This document shows positions 1 through 5,617 of a stretch of DNA of 8,566 bases, one piece after another. A program made the translations under genes and the position numbers. Under the pieces are notes generated by a model, which worked only from the letters and a program-made list of their open reading frames with translations, did no database searches and was not told the DNA's origin. The DNA comes from an uncultured Clostridia bacterium (lineage in GTDB: Bacteria > Bacillota > Clostridia > Christensenellales > Aristaeellaceae). The DNA lies in NCBI GenBank assembly GCA_937934775.1, contig CALGYL010000283.1, forward strand, positions 1-8,566, written 5' to 3'. How positions within the stretch are numbered: the first letter of the stretch is position 1; every line of letters starts with the position of its first letter.

Positions 1-133
1 ACAGGCGCTTGGCCAACTCCGTCACGCAGGGCTCGCCCTTGATGACCCAGCACTTTCCCTTGCGGTTGTAGCTGAGAATGCCATAAGTATGGGCAGCCGC
101 GCCGGCCTCCCGGAGATAGGACGGATAGTTCAC
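1..133 (-). CDS. N-terminus of an unidentified protein, cut by the window edge
   Basis: Forty-four codons of an open frame run leftwards off the window. The N-terminus begins MNYPSYLREAGAAAHTYG and continues through YNRKGKCWVIKGEPCVTEL. The chosen start is the GTG at 133-131, which shares bases with the TGA stop of the upstream nuclease-like gene (GTGA, a 4-base overlap). This arrangement suggests translational coupling. A purine-rich GGGGGGTGG about 7 bases upstream could act as a ribosome binding site. No catalytic motif is reached before the edge. The segment reminds me of the pre-core N-terminus of some clostridial SNF2/DEAD-type helicases, but this is a recollection rather than a motif match, so no function is assigned. 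I am fairly confident that it is a real gene and unsure what it encodes. Confidence 0.6.
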   Translation of the reverse strand, partial: MNYPSYLREAGAAAHTYGILSYNRKGKCWVIKGEPCVTELAKRL

Positions 134-501
134 GGCAGCGCCACCCCCCACAGCCGGTTCAGCCCGAATACCACCACCGGTTTGCCATTGATTTTCTCCG
201 GCAGCGGCGCGAAGTCGGTGGTCACCAGGACCAGCGCGGAGAGCGCGGGCGACGCCAGATAGCGCGCGGCCTGCGCCCGGAGCCGGGCCGCGCCCAGTTT
301 CCCGCGTTTGACCTCAATGCCAATATCTCCGGCCAAAAAATCAATGCGGCAGCGCGGGGCGATCACCGCCTCGTGTGTTGCCGCAATGCCAGCCCCTTCC
401 AGTGCGGACGCAACCATCCGATGCAGAAGCCGCTCCTCCGGGGCAACGGGAATGCGCAGCGCTGAGAGCGCCGCGCAAATTTGCTCGATTTCAGGCCGCA
501 T
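130..501 (-). CDS. small PD-(D/E)XK nuclease-like protein
   Basis: This is a 123-residue protein of no named family that I recognise. It shows the core pattern of the PD-(D/E)XK (restriction-endonuclease-like) fold. An N-terminal helix carries acidic residues E22/E23. Next comes a beta strand with D54 (CRIDFL), and then a strand with E63-V-K65 (IGIEVKRGK). A helix around residues 69-84 contains Q77, and a hydrophobic strand follows at about 88-95 (SALVLVTT). D54, E63 and K65 are the expected metal-binding and catalytic residues, so an active Mg-dependent DNase is plausible. At 123 residues it is little more than the bare core domain. It starts at ATG 501, 11 bases after the stop of the copper ATPase gene, with a modest GGGGGC upstream. 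It ends in a GTGA overlap with the next gene, so all three probably share a transcript. The fold assignment is inferred from the residue pattern only. Confidence 0.75.
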   Translation of the reverse strand: MRPEIEQICAALSALRIPVAPEERLLHRMVASALEGAGIAATHEAVIAPRCRIDFLAGDIGIEVKRGKLGAARLRAQAARYLASPALSALVLVTTDFAPLPEKINGKPVVVFGLNRLWGVALP

Positions 502-512
502 CTTTGCCCCCG

Positions 513-713
513 TCAGCCGACTTTTGTGACCTCGTACCCGGCGTCTTCGACGGCCTTTTTAATGGCCTCGTCGGACGCGTCCCCCGCGGAAATGGCGGCG
601 GTCTTGCTCTTCAGGTCCACCTTTGCGGTCAGCCCGAGGCTCCGGAGCGCCTGCTCCACGTGGGCCGCGCAGTGTCCGCAGCTCATACCCTCGATGTATA
701 CGGTCTTGCCCAT
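513..713 (-). other. possible internal translation unit: 66-aa CopZ-like copper chaperone inside copA
   Basis: The ATG at 713-711 is codon 780 of the copper ATPase gene and lies exactly at the start of its C-terminal metal-binding domain. It is preceded by GGAGAGGAG (728-720), with the AGGAG core six bases from the ATG, a better site than that of the ATPase itself. Initiation here would give a 66-residue protein starting MGKTVYIEG, with the MxCxHC copper site (GMSCGHC) and ending in DAGYEVTKVG. Its size and layout match stand-alone CopZ chaperones, which carry Cu(I) to CopA. The domain may be a former copZ gene fused to copA that kept its own ribosome binding site, or a site maintained to make both products. 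Translation from this ATG is an inference; only the site and the domain boundary are seen. Confidence 0.45.
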
Positions 714-3050
714 GGTTTTCTCCTCTCCGGTCCCGGCAGTTTCCGTCGGTACCTCTGGTCTTTCAGACTCTGTTTCCACTTTCTCTTCCATTGGATGGAA
801 TCGCGCGGGTTCCGGTTCCATCGCGGGCGCAGCCAGGGGCTTAAACCGGGTGAGCCGAAGCGCATTCAGCACGACGCAGACCGAGCTCAGGCTCATGGCG
901 GCGGCGGCGAACATCGGGTTCAGCGTCCAGCCGGTCAACGGATAGAAAAGGCCCGCCGCCAGCGGAATGCCCAGCGCGTTGTAGAAGAACGCCCAGAACA
1001 GGTTCTCCTTGATGTTCCGGAGCACCGCCCGGGACAGCGCGATGGCATTGACCGCATCCATCAGGTCGCCCTTCATCAGGACCACGCCGGCCGACTCAAT
1101 CGCGATGTCGCTGCCCGCGCCGATGGCGATTCCCACATCCGCCACCGTCAGTGCCGGCGCGTCGTTGATGCCGTCTCCAATCATCGCGCATTTTTTCCCT
1201 TCCCTCTGGATCTCCTGAACCACCCGCGCCTTGTCGCCAGGCAGCACCTCGGCCTCGACGCGCTTCACGCCCAGCGCCTGTGCCACCGCATGTGCCGCCC
1301 GACGGTTGTCGCCGGTCAACATAATGGTCTCGACGCCCATCCGGTTCAGCATGTCGACTGCCTGTCGGCTGGTGGGCTTCAAGGTGTCGGCAAGTCCGAT
1401 CACGCCCTGGAGTCTCCCGCCCAGCGAAAGCCAGATCAGCGTCTGCCCCTGATCCGAGAGCAAGCGGGCCCGTTCCTGGATCGCCGCCAGGTTCACGCCG
1501 CCCTCGATCAGCAGCTTCTCGCTGCCCGCCAGCAGGATTTCCCCGCGAATCATGGCCGATACACCGCGGCCCGGCCGCTCTTCAAAGCCCTCGACCGCCT
1601 CCGGAAGGGCGCCCTCCGCCTCCGCGCGGCGCATCACAGCCGCGACCAGCGGGTGACGACTCGGCTTCTCGGCCGACGCGGCCAGTTTCAGAAGTGCTTT
1701 GGGCGTTATGCCCGGCGCGGTCAGTAGTCCGGCCACCCGGGGTTTGCCCTCGGTCAGCGTACCCGTCTTGTCCAGAACCGCCGCCTTCACGTCGTGGGCG
1801 CGCTCCAGCGCCTCGGCGGACTTGAACAGAATGCCCAGGCTCGCGCCCTTGCCCGTGCCCGCCATGATGGCCACCGGCGTCGCAAGCCCCAGCGCGCAGG
1901 GGCAGGAAATCACCAGCACCGCAACGCCGATGGAAAGCGCGAAGGAGACCGATTGCCCCGCGATCAGCCAGGCGACGGTCGCGAGAACCGCAATCATCAT
2001 CACGACCGGCACAAAGACCGCGCTGATCCGGTCCGCCAGGCGCCCGATGGGCGCTTTGGAGGCGGCGGCATCTTCCACCAGCCGTACAATCTGCGACAGC
2101 GTGGTGTCGCCGCTCAGCCGCTCAACCCGCACCCGGAGAAACCCGGTCAGGTTGATGGTACCCGCCCGTACGGCGCTGCCAACCGTCACATCAAAGGGCA
2201 TGCTCTCCCCTGTCAGCGCAGACTGATCAACGCCGGACTCCCCAAACAACACCGTACCGTCCACCGGAATGCGCTCCCCCGGCCTTACGGTGGCGACGTC
2301 GCCCACCTGAACCTGCTCCACCGGGATCTCCGCTTCCGCGCCGTCACGCTCCACCCGGGCGGTCTTGGGCGCGAGGTCAATCAGCATGGACAGCGCGCGG
2401 GAGGTGCGCACTTTCGACCGCGCCTCCAGGTATTTGCCCAGTGTGATCAGGGTGAGGATGGTGCCCGCAGACTCAAAGTACAGGTCCATGCCCGCCATCA
2501 AATCGCCCGCCGCCAGGCGGTACAGCGACCAGACACCCTGCACCAGCGCCGCCGAAGAGCCAATGGCGATCAGGGAGTCCATGTTGGGCGCGCGCTTTGC
2601 CAGCGCCTTGAAGCCGCGCTGGTAGTAGCTCCGATTGACGTAGGCGATGGGCAGCGCCAGAAGAAACTGGGTCAGCGCTCCGGTCATGCCGTGCAGTATC
2701 GATAGGCCCAGCATGTGCCCCATCGAAAGGACCATGAGCGGAATCAGGCAGGCAAAGGACACGATCAGCCGCGTCCGGACGGCTTTCGACTCGTCCATGG
2801 GCGCGGCTGTGGATCTGGCAGGGGCTAACGCGCCCGCCCCGGTACGCTCCGACGCGCCGTACCCCGCGTCCTCGACGGCACGGATGATCAGGGCGGCGTT
2901 CGCATGCTCCGGGTCAAATTCGACGGTCATTTTGTTGGTCATAAGGCTGACCTGAACGCCGGAAACGCCCGCCACCTTGGAGACTGATTTCTCCACGTGG
3001 GCCGAGCAGGCGGCGCAGGTCATGCCGGTGACGTCAAACGATTCCTTCAA
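513..3050 (-). CDS. copA: Cu(I)-exporting P1B-type ATPase with N- and C-terminal metal-binding domains
   Basis: This 845-residue membrane pump exports monovalent copper (possibly silver) using ATP. An N-terminal heavy-metal-associated domain has GMTCAAC at 9-15. The transmembrane region begins at about residue 92. The actuator loop has TGES at 280-283. The intramembrane metal site is CPC at 383-385, with Y690-N691 and MSLSS at 719-723, the combination typical of Cu(I)-transporting P1B-1 enzymes. The phosphorylated aspartate is D427 in DKTGT. The nucleotide-binding domain has H466-P467, TGDN at 579-582 and GDGIND at 625-630. After the last membrane helix, an acidic Pro/Glu-rich linker (about 740-779) joins a second metal-binding domain with GMSCGHC at 788-794, which resembles free CopZ chaperones. 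The start is TTG 3050, chosen because GGAGGG lies 11 bases upstream and later starts would lose the first CxxC. It is the first gene of its block, preceded by an inverted-repeat operator candidate. The family assignment is very secure. Confidence 0.97.
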   Translation of the reverse strand: MKESFDVTGMTCAACSAHVEKSVSKVAGVSGVQVSLMTNKMTVEFDPEHANAALIIRAVEDAGYGASERTGAGALAPARSTAAPMDESKAVRTRLIVSFACLIPLMVLSMGHMLGLSILHGMTGALTQFLLALPIAYVNRSYYQRGFKALAKRAPNMDSLIAIGSSAALVQGVWSLYRLAAGDLMAGMDLYFESAGTILTLITLGKYLEARSKVRTSRALSMLIDLAPKTARVERDGAEAEIPVEQVQVGDVATVRPGERIPVDGTVLFGESGVDQSALTGESMPFDVTVGSAVRAGTINLTGFLRVRVERLSGDTTLSQIVRLVEDAAASKAPIGRLADRISAVFVPVVMMIAVLATVAWLIAGQSVSFALSIGVAVLVISCPCALGLATPVAIMAGTGKGASLGILFKSAEALERAHDVKAAVLDKTGTLTEGKPRVAGLLTAPGITPKALLKLAASAEKPSRHPLVAAVMRRAEAEGALPEAVEGFEERPGRGVSAMIRGEILLAGSEKLLIEGGVNLAAIQERARLLSDQGQTLIWLSLGGRLQGVIGLADTLKPTSRQAVDMLNRMGVETIMLTGDNRRAAHAVAQALGVKRVEAEVLPGDKARVVQEIQREGKKCAMIGDGINDAPALTVADVGIAIGAGSDIAIESAGVVLMKGDLMDAVNAIALSRAVLRNIKENLFWAFFYNALGIPLAAGLFYPLTGWTLNPMFAAAAMSLSSVCVVLNALRLTRFKPLAAPAMEPEPARFHPMEEKVETESERPEVPTETAGTGEEKTMGKTVYIEGMSCGHCAAHVEQALRSLGLTAKVDLKSKTAAISAGDASDEAIKKAVEDAGYEVTKVG
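720..728 (-). promoter_or_regulatory. internal Shine-Dalgarno sequence within copA
   Basis: On the minus strand GGAGAGGAG reads through codons for GEE in the linker of the copper ATPase. Its AGGAG core (724-720) is six bases upstream of the in-frame ATG at 713, which is ideal spacing. It marks the possible start of the CopZ-like product. Glu-rich linkers can produce GAG/GGA strings by chance, so its position directly before the domain start is the main reason to take it seriously. Confidence 0.5.
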
Positions 3051-3063
3051 CAGAAAGACTCCC

Positions 3064-3095
3064 TCCGGGGTATTCTTTTATAGTAATACCCCGGA
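3064..3095 (-). promoter_or_regulatory. 11-bp perfect inverted repeat bracketing the copA -10 region (operator candidate)
   Basis: Arms TCCGGGGTATT (3064-3074) and AATACCCCGGA (3085-3095) are perfect inverted copies separated by 10 bases. On the minus strand the spacer carries ACTATAAAAG, so the likely -10 element (TATAAA at 3082-3077, or TACTAT at 3085-3080) lies within the repeat; no good -35 is visible. The downstream arm also touches the copA ribosome binding site (GGAGGG, 3066-3061). A protein bound here would block both polymerase and the start site, as expected for a copper-sensing repressor. The ATACCCC half resembles half-sites of CsoR operators, but the halves face the opposite way from the usual ATACCC...GGGTAT order, so the regulator is not assigned. 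An RNA hairpin is less likely because transcription should start inside the second arm. Between 3096 and 3158 I see no gene and no clear terminator for the ABC operon. Confidence 0.6.
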
Positions 3096-3158
3096 AACGG
3101 CGGACGAACCAGAAAACCCTGTTGGCATGGAGGATATGCGGCCCCATCCGTGACGAGG

Positions 3159-3881
3159 TCACAGAAGCTTGCTTAAAAAATCCTGCGTGCGCTTTTCTTT
3201 GGGTGATCCGAATATCTGCGCGGGGGTGCCTTCTTCCGCGATCACGCCCTCGTCCATGAACAGCACCCGGTCGCCCACCTCCCGGGCAAAGCCCATCTCA
3301 TGGGTGACGACCACCATCGTCATCCCCTGCCGCGCCAGGTTCTTCATTACGTCCAGAACCTCGCCGACCATCTCGGGGTCGAGTGCGGAAGTGGGTTCGT
3401 CAAACAGCATGACCTCCGGGTCCATCGCAAGCGCCCGCACGATGGCGACGCGCTGCTTCTGCCCGCCGGAGAGCTGCGCCGGGTAGACATCCGCCTTGTC
3501 GGAGAGCCCAACGCGCTCAAGAAGCGCCAGCGCGCGCTTCTTCGCGTCTTCCTTCTCCATGGTCTTCAGGCGCACTGGCGCCAGCGTGATGTTGTCCAGC
3601 ACCGTCTTGTGGGGGAACAGGTTGAATTGCTGGAATACCATGCCCATCTTGCGCCGGACGCGGTTGATGTCCACGTTTTTGGCGGTGATTTCCTCGCCGT
3701 CAAAGACGATGGAACCCGCCGTGGGCATCTCCAGAAGGTTCAGGCAGCGCAAAAACGTGGATTTGCCCGAGCCGGACGGCCCGATCACCACCAGTTTTTC
3801 GCCCGTCTCGACGTGCTGGTCGATGCCGCGCAGGACCTTCAGCCCTTCGAAATCCTTGTACAGGCCTTTAACGGTGATCAC
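3159..3881 (-). CDS. polar amino-acid ABC transporter ATP-binding protein (GlnQ/HisP type)
   Basis: This cytoplasmic ATPase powers the amino-acid importer formed with the two upstream genes. From the GTG start at 3881 it is 240 residues, the standard length of GlnQ-like proteins. Walker A is GPSGSGKST (34-42), the Q-loop is at Q84/Q85 (FQQFNLFPH), and the ABC signature is LSGGQ (137-141). Walker B is VMLFDE (157-162), followed by the D-loop SALD and the switch histidine H194 (VTHEMGF). GTG 3881 is preferred because AAAGGAGG lies 10 bases upstream and the product begins MITVKGLYKDF like its relatives. A longer version from TTG 3902 would have the ribosome binding site inside its own coding region. 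The start overlaps the last 14 bases of the permease gene, which points to coupled translation. All catalytic motifs are intact. The substrate within the polar amino-acid class cannot be read from the ATPase. Confidence 0.95.
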   Translation of the reverse strand: MITVKGLYKDFEGLKVLRGIDQHVETGEKLVVIGPSGSGKSTFLRCLNLLEMPTAGSIVFDGEEITAKNVDINRVRRKMGMVFQQFNLFPHKTVLDNITLAPVRLKTMEKEDAKKRALALLERVGLSDKADVYPAQLSGGQKQRVAIVRALAMDPEVMLFDEPTSALDPEMVGEVLDVMKNLARQGMTMVVVTHEMGFAREVGDRVLFMDEGVIAEEGTPAQIFGSPKEKRTQDFLSKLL

Positions 3882-4587
3882 CCTGCCGCATCCTCCTTTC
3901 AACGTGTCCGAAGATTCTGGAGAGCCCCAGCACCATGACCAGATAAATCGCCGCCACAGTGAGCAGCGGGAAGTACGCTGAGAACGTGCGGCTGCGGATG
4001 TAGTCGCCCGCCTTCGCCAGGTCCATCAGCGCGATGTAACCCGCCACGGAGGTCTCCTTGAGCAGCATGATGAACTCGTTGAACAGGGACGGCAGGATGT
4101 TCTTGATGGCCTGTGGCATGACGATCTCCATCAGCGTCGCGGAACTGGAAAGCCCCAGCGAGCGCCCGGCCTCAGTCTGCCCCTTGTCCACCGACAGGAT
4201 GCCGCCACGCACCATTTCCGACACATAGGCGGCGCTGTTGAGGCCGAAGGCCAGGATCGCCACCAGCACCTTGGAGCCGGTGAACGTCGCCAGGATGATG
4301 TAGTACATGATCATCAACTGTACGACGATGGGCGTTCCCCGGATCACGTCCACATACACCTGGGCAATGCCGCGCAGCCAATACCAACCAAGAAAGCGCA
4401 CGTTCGAGAGCCGCATCAGCGCGATGATGCAGCCCAGCACCACGCCGATCACCGCCGCGGCCAGCGCAATTTCGATGGTGACGCCCAACCCGCTGAGCAA
4501 CATCTTGTACCGGTCGCCGTCGATCAAGTTGAACTTGAACTGCTCCCAGAAGGCCAACGCCCAAGCCTGGATCGCTTCCAAGGGCAC
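3868..4587 (-). CDS. polar amino-acid ABC transporter permease (HisM/GlnP type)
   Basis: This integral membrane subunit forms the translocation channel of the importer. The 239 residues contain about five hydrophobic segments, the clearest at roughly 33-57, 87-101 and 204-222. The conserved RGTPIVVQL is at 83-91, and the EAA coupling loop that contacts the ATPase is at about 139-166 (EAGRSLGL to MPQAIKNILP). Only one permease gene is present, so it probably works as a homodimer. The start is uncertain. GTG 4587 is only three bases from the AAAGGAG site, whereas TTG 4581 has a better spacing of nine bases and would remove just two residues. The gene follows the binding-protein gene after a 72-base gap that holds a strong hairpin, and its end overlaps the start of the ATPase gene by 14 bases. 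Confidence 0.94.
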   Translation of the reverse strand: MPLEAIQAWALAFWEQFKFNLIDGDRYKMLLSGLGVTIEIALAAAVIGVVLGCIIALMRLSNVRFLGWYWLRGIAQVYVDVIRGTPIVVQLMIMYYIILATFTGSKVLVAILAFGLNSAAYVSEMVRGGILSVDKGQTEAGRSLGLSSSATLMEIVMPQAIKNILPSLFNEFIMLLKETSVAGYIALMDLAKAGDYIRSRTFSAYFPLLTVAAIYLVMVLGLSRIFGHVERRMRQGDHR

Positions 4588-4606
4588 ACGCTCCTTTCAT
4601 AACAAG

Positions 4607-4646
4607 CGCAAATGCGCAGCCGCCCGCCGGCGGTTGCGCATTTGCG
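4607..4646 (-). promoter_or_regulatory. very stable intergenic hairpin between binding-protein and permease genes
   Basis: A 12-bp perfect stem (CGCAAATGCGCA at 4607-4618 with its complement at 4635-4646) continues, after one mismatch, into a 5-bp CCGCC/GGCGG stem with a 4-base loop. On the minus strand it is followed by CTTGTTAT, a weak U-rich tail, and then by the permease ribosome binding site. It lies 14 bases after the binding-protein stop. Such structures commonly protect the upstream message end or act as leaky terminators, giving more binding protein than membrane subunits. It could also be a partial terminator or a REP-like element; no second copy is visible in the window. Confidence 0.75.
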
Positions 4647-4659
4647 GAGACAAAGCCGA

Positions 4660-5400
4660 TCAGCCTTCGGTCTTGTAGGAAGCGACGATCTTGTCCAGCG
4701 TGCCGTCAGCCTTGAGGGCCGCCAACGCCTCGTTCATCTTGGCGCACAGGTCGTCCTTGCCCAGCGGCAGCGCGATGGAGTACACCTCGTCGGAGAGGCG
4801 GTCGGCCAGGACCACCAGGCCCTGCGCCTGCTTTACGAACACGCCCGCGGGCGCTTCGTCGATGACCACGGCGTCGATTTTGCCGTTGACCAGATCCTGC
4901 ACGGCGTCGATGCCCTTGTTGTAGCGCTCAATGGTGGCGTCGGTGAACTTGTCGGACACATACAGATCGCCGGTGGTGCCCATCTGCACGCCGATGTGTT
5001 TGCCGGCCAGGTTCGCTTCCGCCGCGATGGCGGAGCCTTCCTTGACGATGATCTTCTGGGAGGCCTCATAGTAAGGATCGGTGAAGAGGACGCTCTTGCG
5101 GCGCTCTTCGGTGTTGGTCATGCCGGCGATGGCGACATCGATCTTGCCGCTGGCCAGTGCCGGGATCAGCGCGTCAAAGTCCATGGACTCCATGGAGATG
5201 GTCATGCCGATCTTCTCACCGATGGCATTGATAATGTCGATGTCGATGCCCACGATTTCATTGTTGTCGCCCATCGACTCAAACGGCGGGAACTCCGGGT
5301 TGGTGCCGACAGTCAGCTTGGCTTCCTCAGCCAGACCGGTCGCGGTGAGCGTCAGAACCAGCGCGAGTGCCACAAGCAGCATCCTGGAAAACAGCTTCAT
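4660..5400 (-). CDS. polar amino-acid ABC transporter substrate-binding protein
   Basis: This extracytoplasmic receptor delivers an amino acid to the permease (SBP_bac_3 family). It has 246 residues. ATG 5400 is chosen because GGAGGAG lies five bases upstream and the product then begins with a proper signal peptide, a basic MKLFSR, a hydrophobic stretch to about residue 20, and a probable signal peptidase I site near TGLA|EEA. An upstream in-frame start at 5421 has no such support. Family features are GTNPEFPPFES (32-42), which lines the pocket, AGMTNTEERR with R100 as the expected ligand-carboxylate contact, FTDPYYE (106-112), GTTGD (141-145), and D181 in VIDEAP, which usually binds the amino group. 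No cysteine is present at the signal-peptide end, so it is not a typical lipoprotein. It is the promoter-proximal gene of the transporter operon. The exact ligand is unknown. Confidence 0.95.
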   Translation of the reverse strand: MKLFSRMLLVALALVLTLTATGLAEEAKLTVGTNPEFPPFESMGDNNEIVGIDIDIINAIGEKIGMTISMESMDFDALIPALASGKIDVAIAGMTNTEERRKSVLFTDPYYEASQKIIVKEGSAIAAEANLAGKHIGVQMGTTGDLYVSDKFTDATIERYNKGIDAVQDLVNGKIDAVVIDEAPAGVFVKQAQGLVVLADRLSDEVYSIALPLGKDDLCAKMNEALAALKADGTLDKIVASYKTEG

Positions 5401-5421
5401 ATCTCTTCTCCTCCGGTTCAT

Positions 5422-5436
5422 TGAAAATGATTCTCA
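5422..5436 (-). promoter_or_regulatory. Fur-box-like 7-1-7 palindrome over the transporter transcription start
   Basis: On the minus strand the site reads TGAGAATCATTTTCA. Against the classical Fur 7-1-7 consensus TGATAATnATTATCA it matches 12 of 14 defined positions, including the TGA and TCA ends that separate Fur from PerR and Zur sites. It lies just downstream of the -10 element and covers the predicted transcription start, a standard place for repression. Iron-dependent control of the amino-acid transporter is the inference; no regulator gene is in the window. Confidence 0.6.
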
Positions 5437-5437
5437 G

Positions 5438-5466
5438 ATTATACGACGGCGAGGCTGGGTAATCAA
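5438..5466 (-). promoter_or_regulatory. sigma-A-type promoter of the amino-acid ABC transporter operon
   Basis: On the minus strand there is a -35 TTGATT (5466-5461), a 17-base spacer and a perfect -10 TATAAT (5443-5438). AT-rich sequence with an A-tract lies just upstream of the -35 and could act as an UP element. Transcription should begin near 5431, leaving a leader of about 30 bases before the binding-protein ATG at 5400. This is the best promoter in the window. The stretch between it and the upstream terminator (5467-5508) is AT-rich and shows nothing else. Confidence 0.85.
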
Positions 5467-5508
5467 GCGATTTTTTGTGAATAATGCGTATATCTATGCA
5501 ATGAACAT

Positions 5509-5541
5509 AGAAAAACCGTCCGCACAGGAACGCGCGGACGG
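5509..5541 (-). terminator. rho-independent terminator of the tadA-dipeptidase-regulator operon
   Basis: On the minus strand a perfect 8-bp stem, CCGTCCGC with GCGGACGG, encloses a 10-base loop and is followed at once by TTTTTCTAT. It lies about 75 bases after the stop of the XRE regulator gene and before the transporter promoter, so it insulates the two operons. Confidence 0.88.
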
Positions 5542-5579
5542 CATATGGAACGAACTCCTTCGGGAACAAAGATCGGCCG

Positions 5580-5613
5580 AAAAACGCGGATGGACCGGGC
5601 GCGCCGGTCCCGC
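5580..5613 (-). terminator. probable first, weaker terminator directly after the XRE regulator gene
   Basis: Five bases after the regulator stop, the minus strand forms a 7-bp stem (GGACCGG with CCGGTCC, loop of five bases). A further 3-bp GCG/CGC stem follows after a 3-base bulge, then G and five Ts (5584-5580). The bulge makes it imperfect. Together with the stem at 5516-5541 it would form a tandem terminator. Confidence 0.5.
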
Positions 5614-5617
5614 TTCG

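Noticed and set aside
375..1727. Long plus-strand open frame (450 codons) opposite the copper ATPase gene
   Set aside because: It is Arg/His/Gln-rich, has no recognisable motif or ribosome binding site, and lies wholly antisense to copA and the nuclease gene. This is the usual shadow in GC-rich DNA.
1794..2705. Plus-strand open frame of 303 codons
   Set aside because: Antisense shadow of copA with biased, low-complexity composition and no family features.
3064..3095. The copA inverted repeat as a terminator of the ABC operon
   Set aside because: No U-tract follows on either strand, the spacer holds a good -10 element, and the position directly before copA fits an operator better.
3141..3162. 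GTGAC-CTC-GTCAC short hairpin at the end of the ABC ATPase gene as a terminator
   Set aside because: Only five base pairs with a 3-base loop and no run of T afterwards; it overlaps the stop codon and is too weak to call.
4612..5424. Plus-strand open frame of 270 codons
   Set aside because: Antisense shadow of the substrate-binding protein gene; the apparent protein has no family features.
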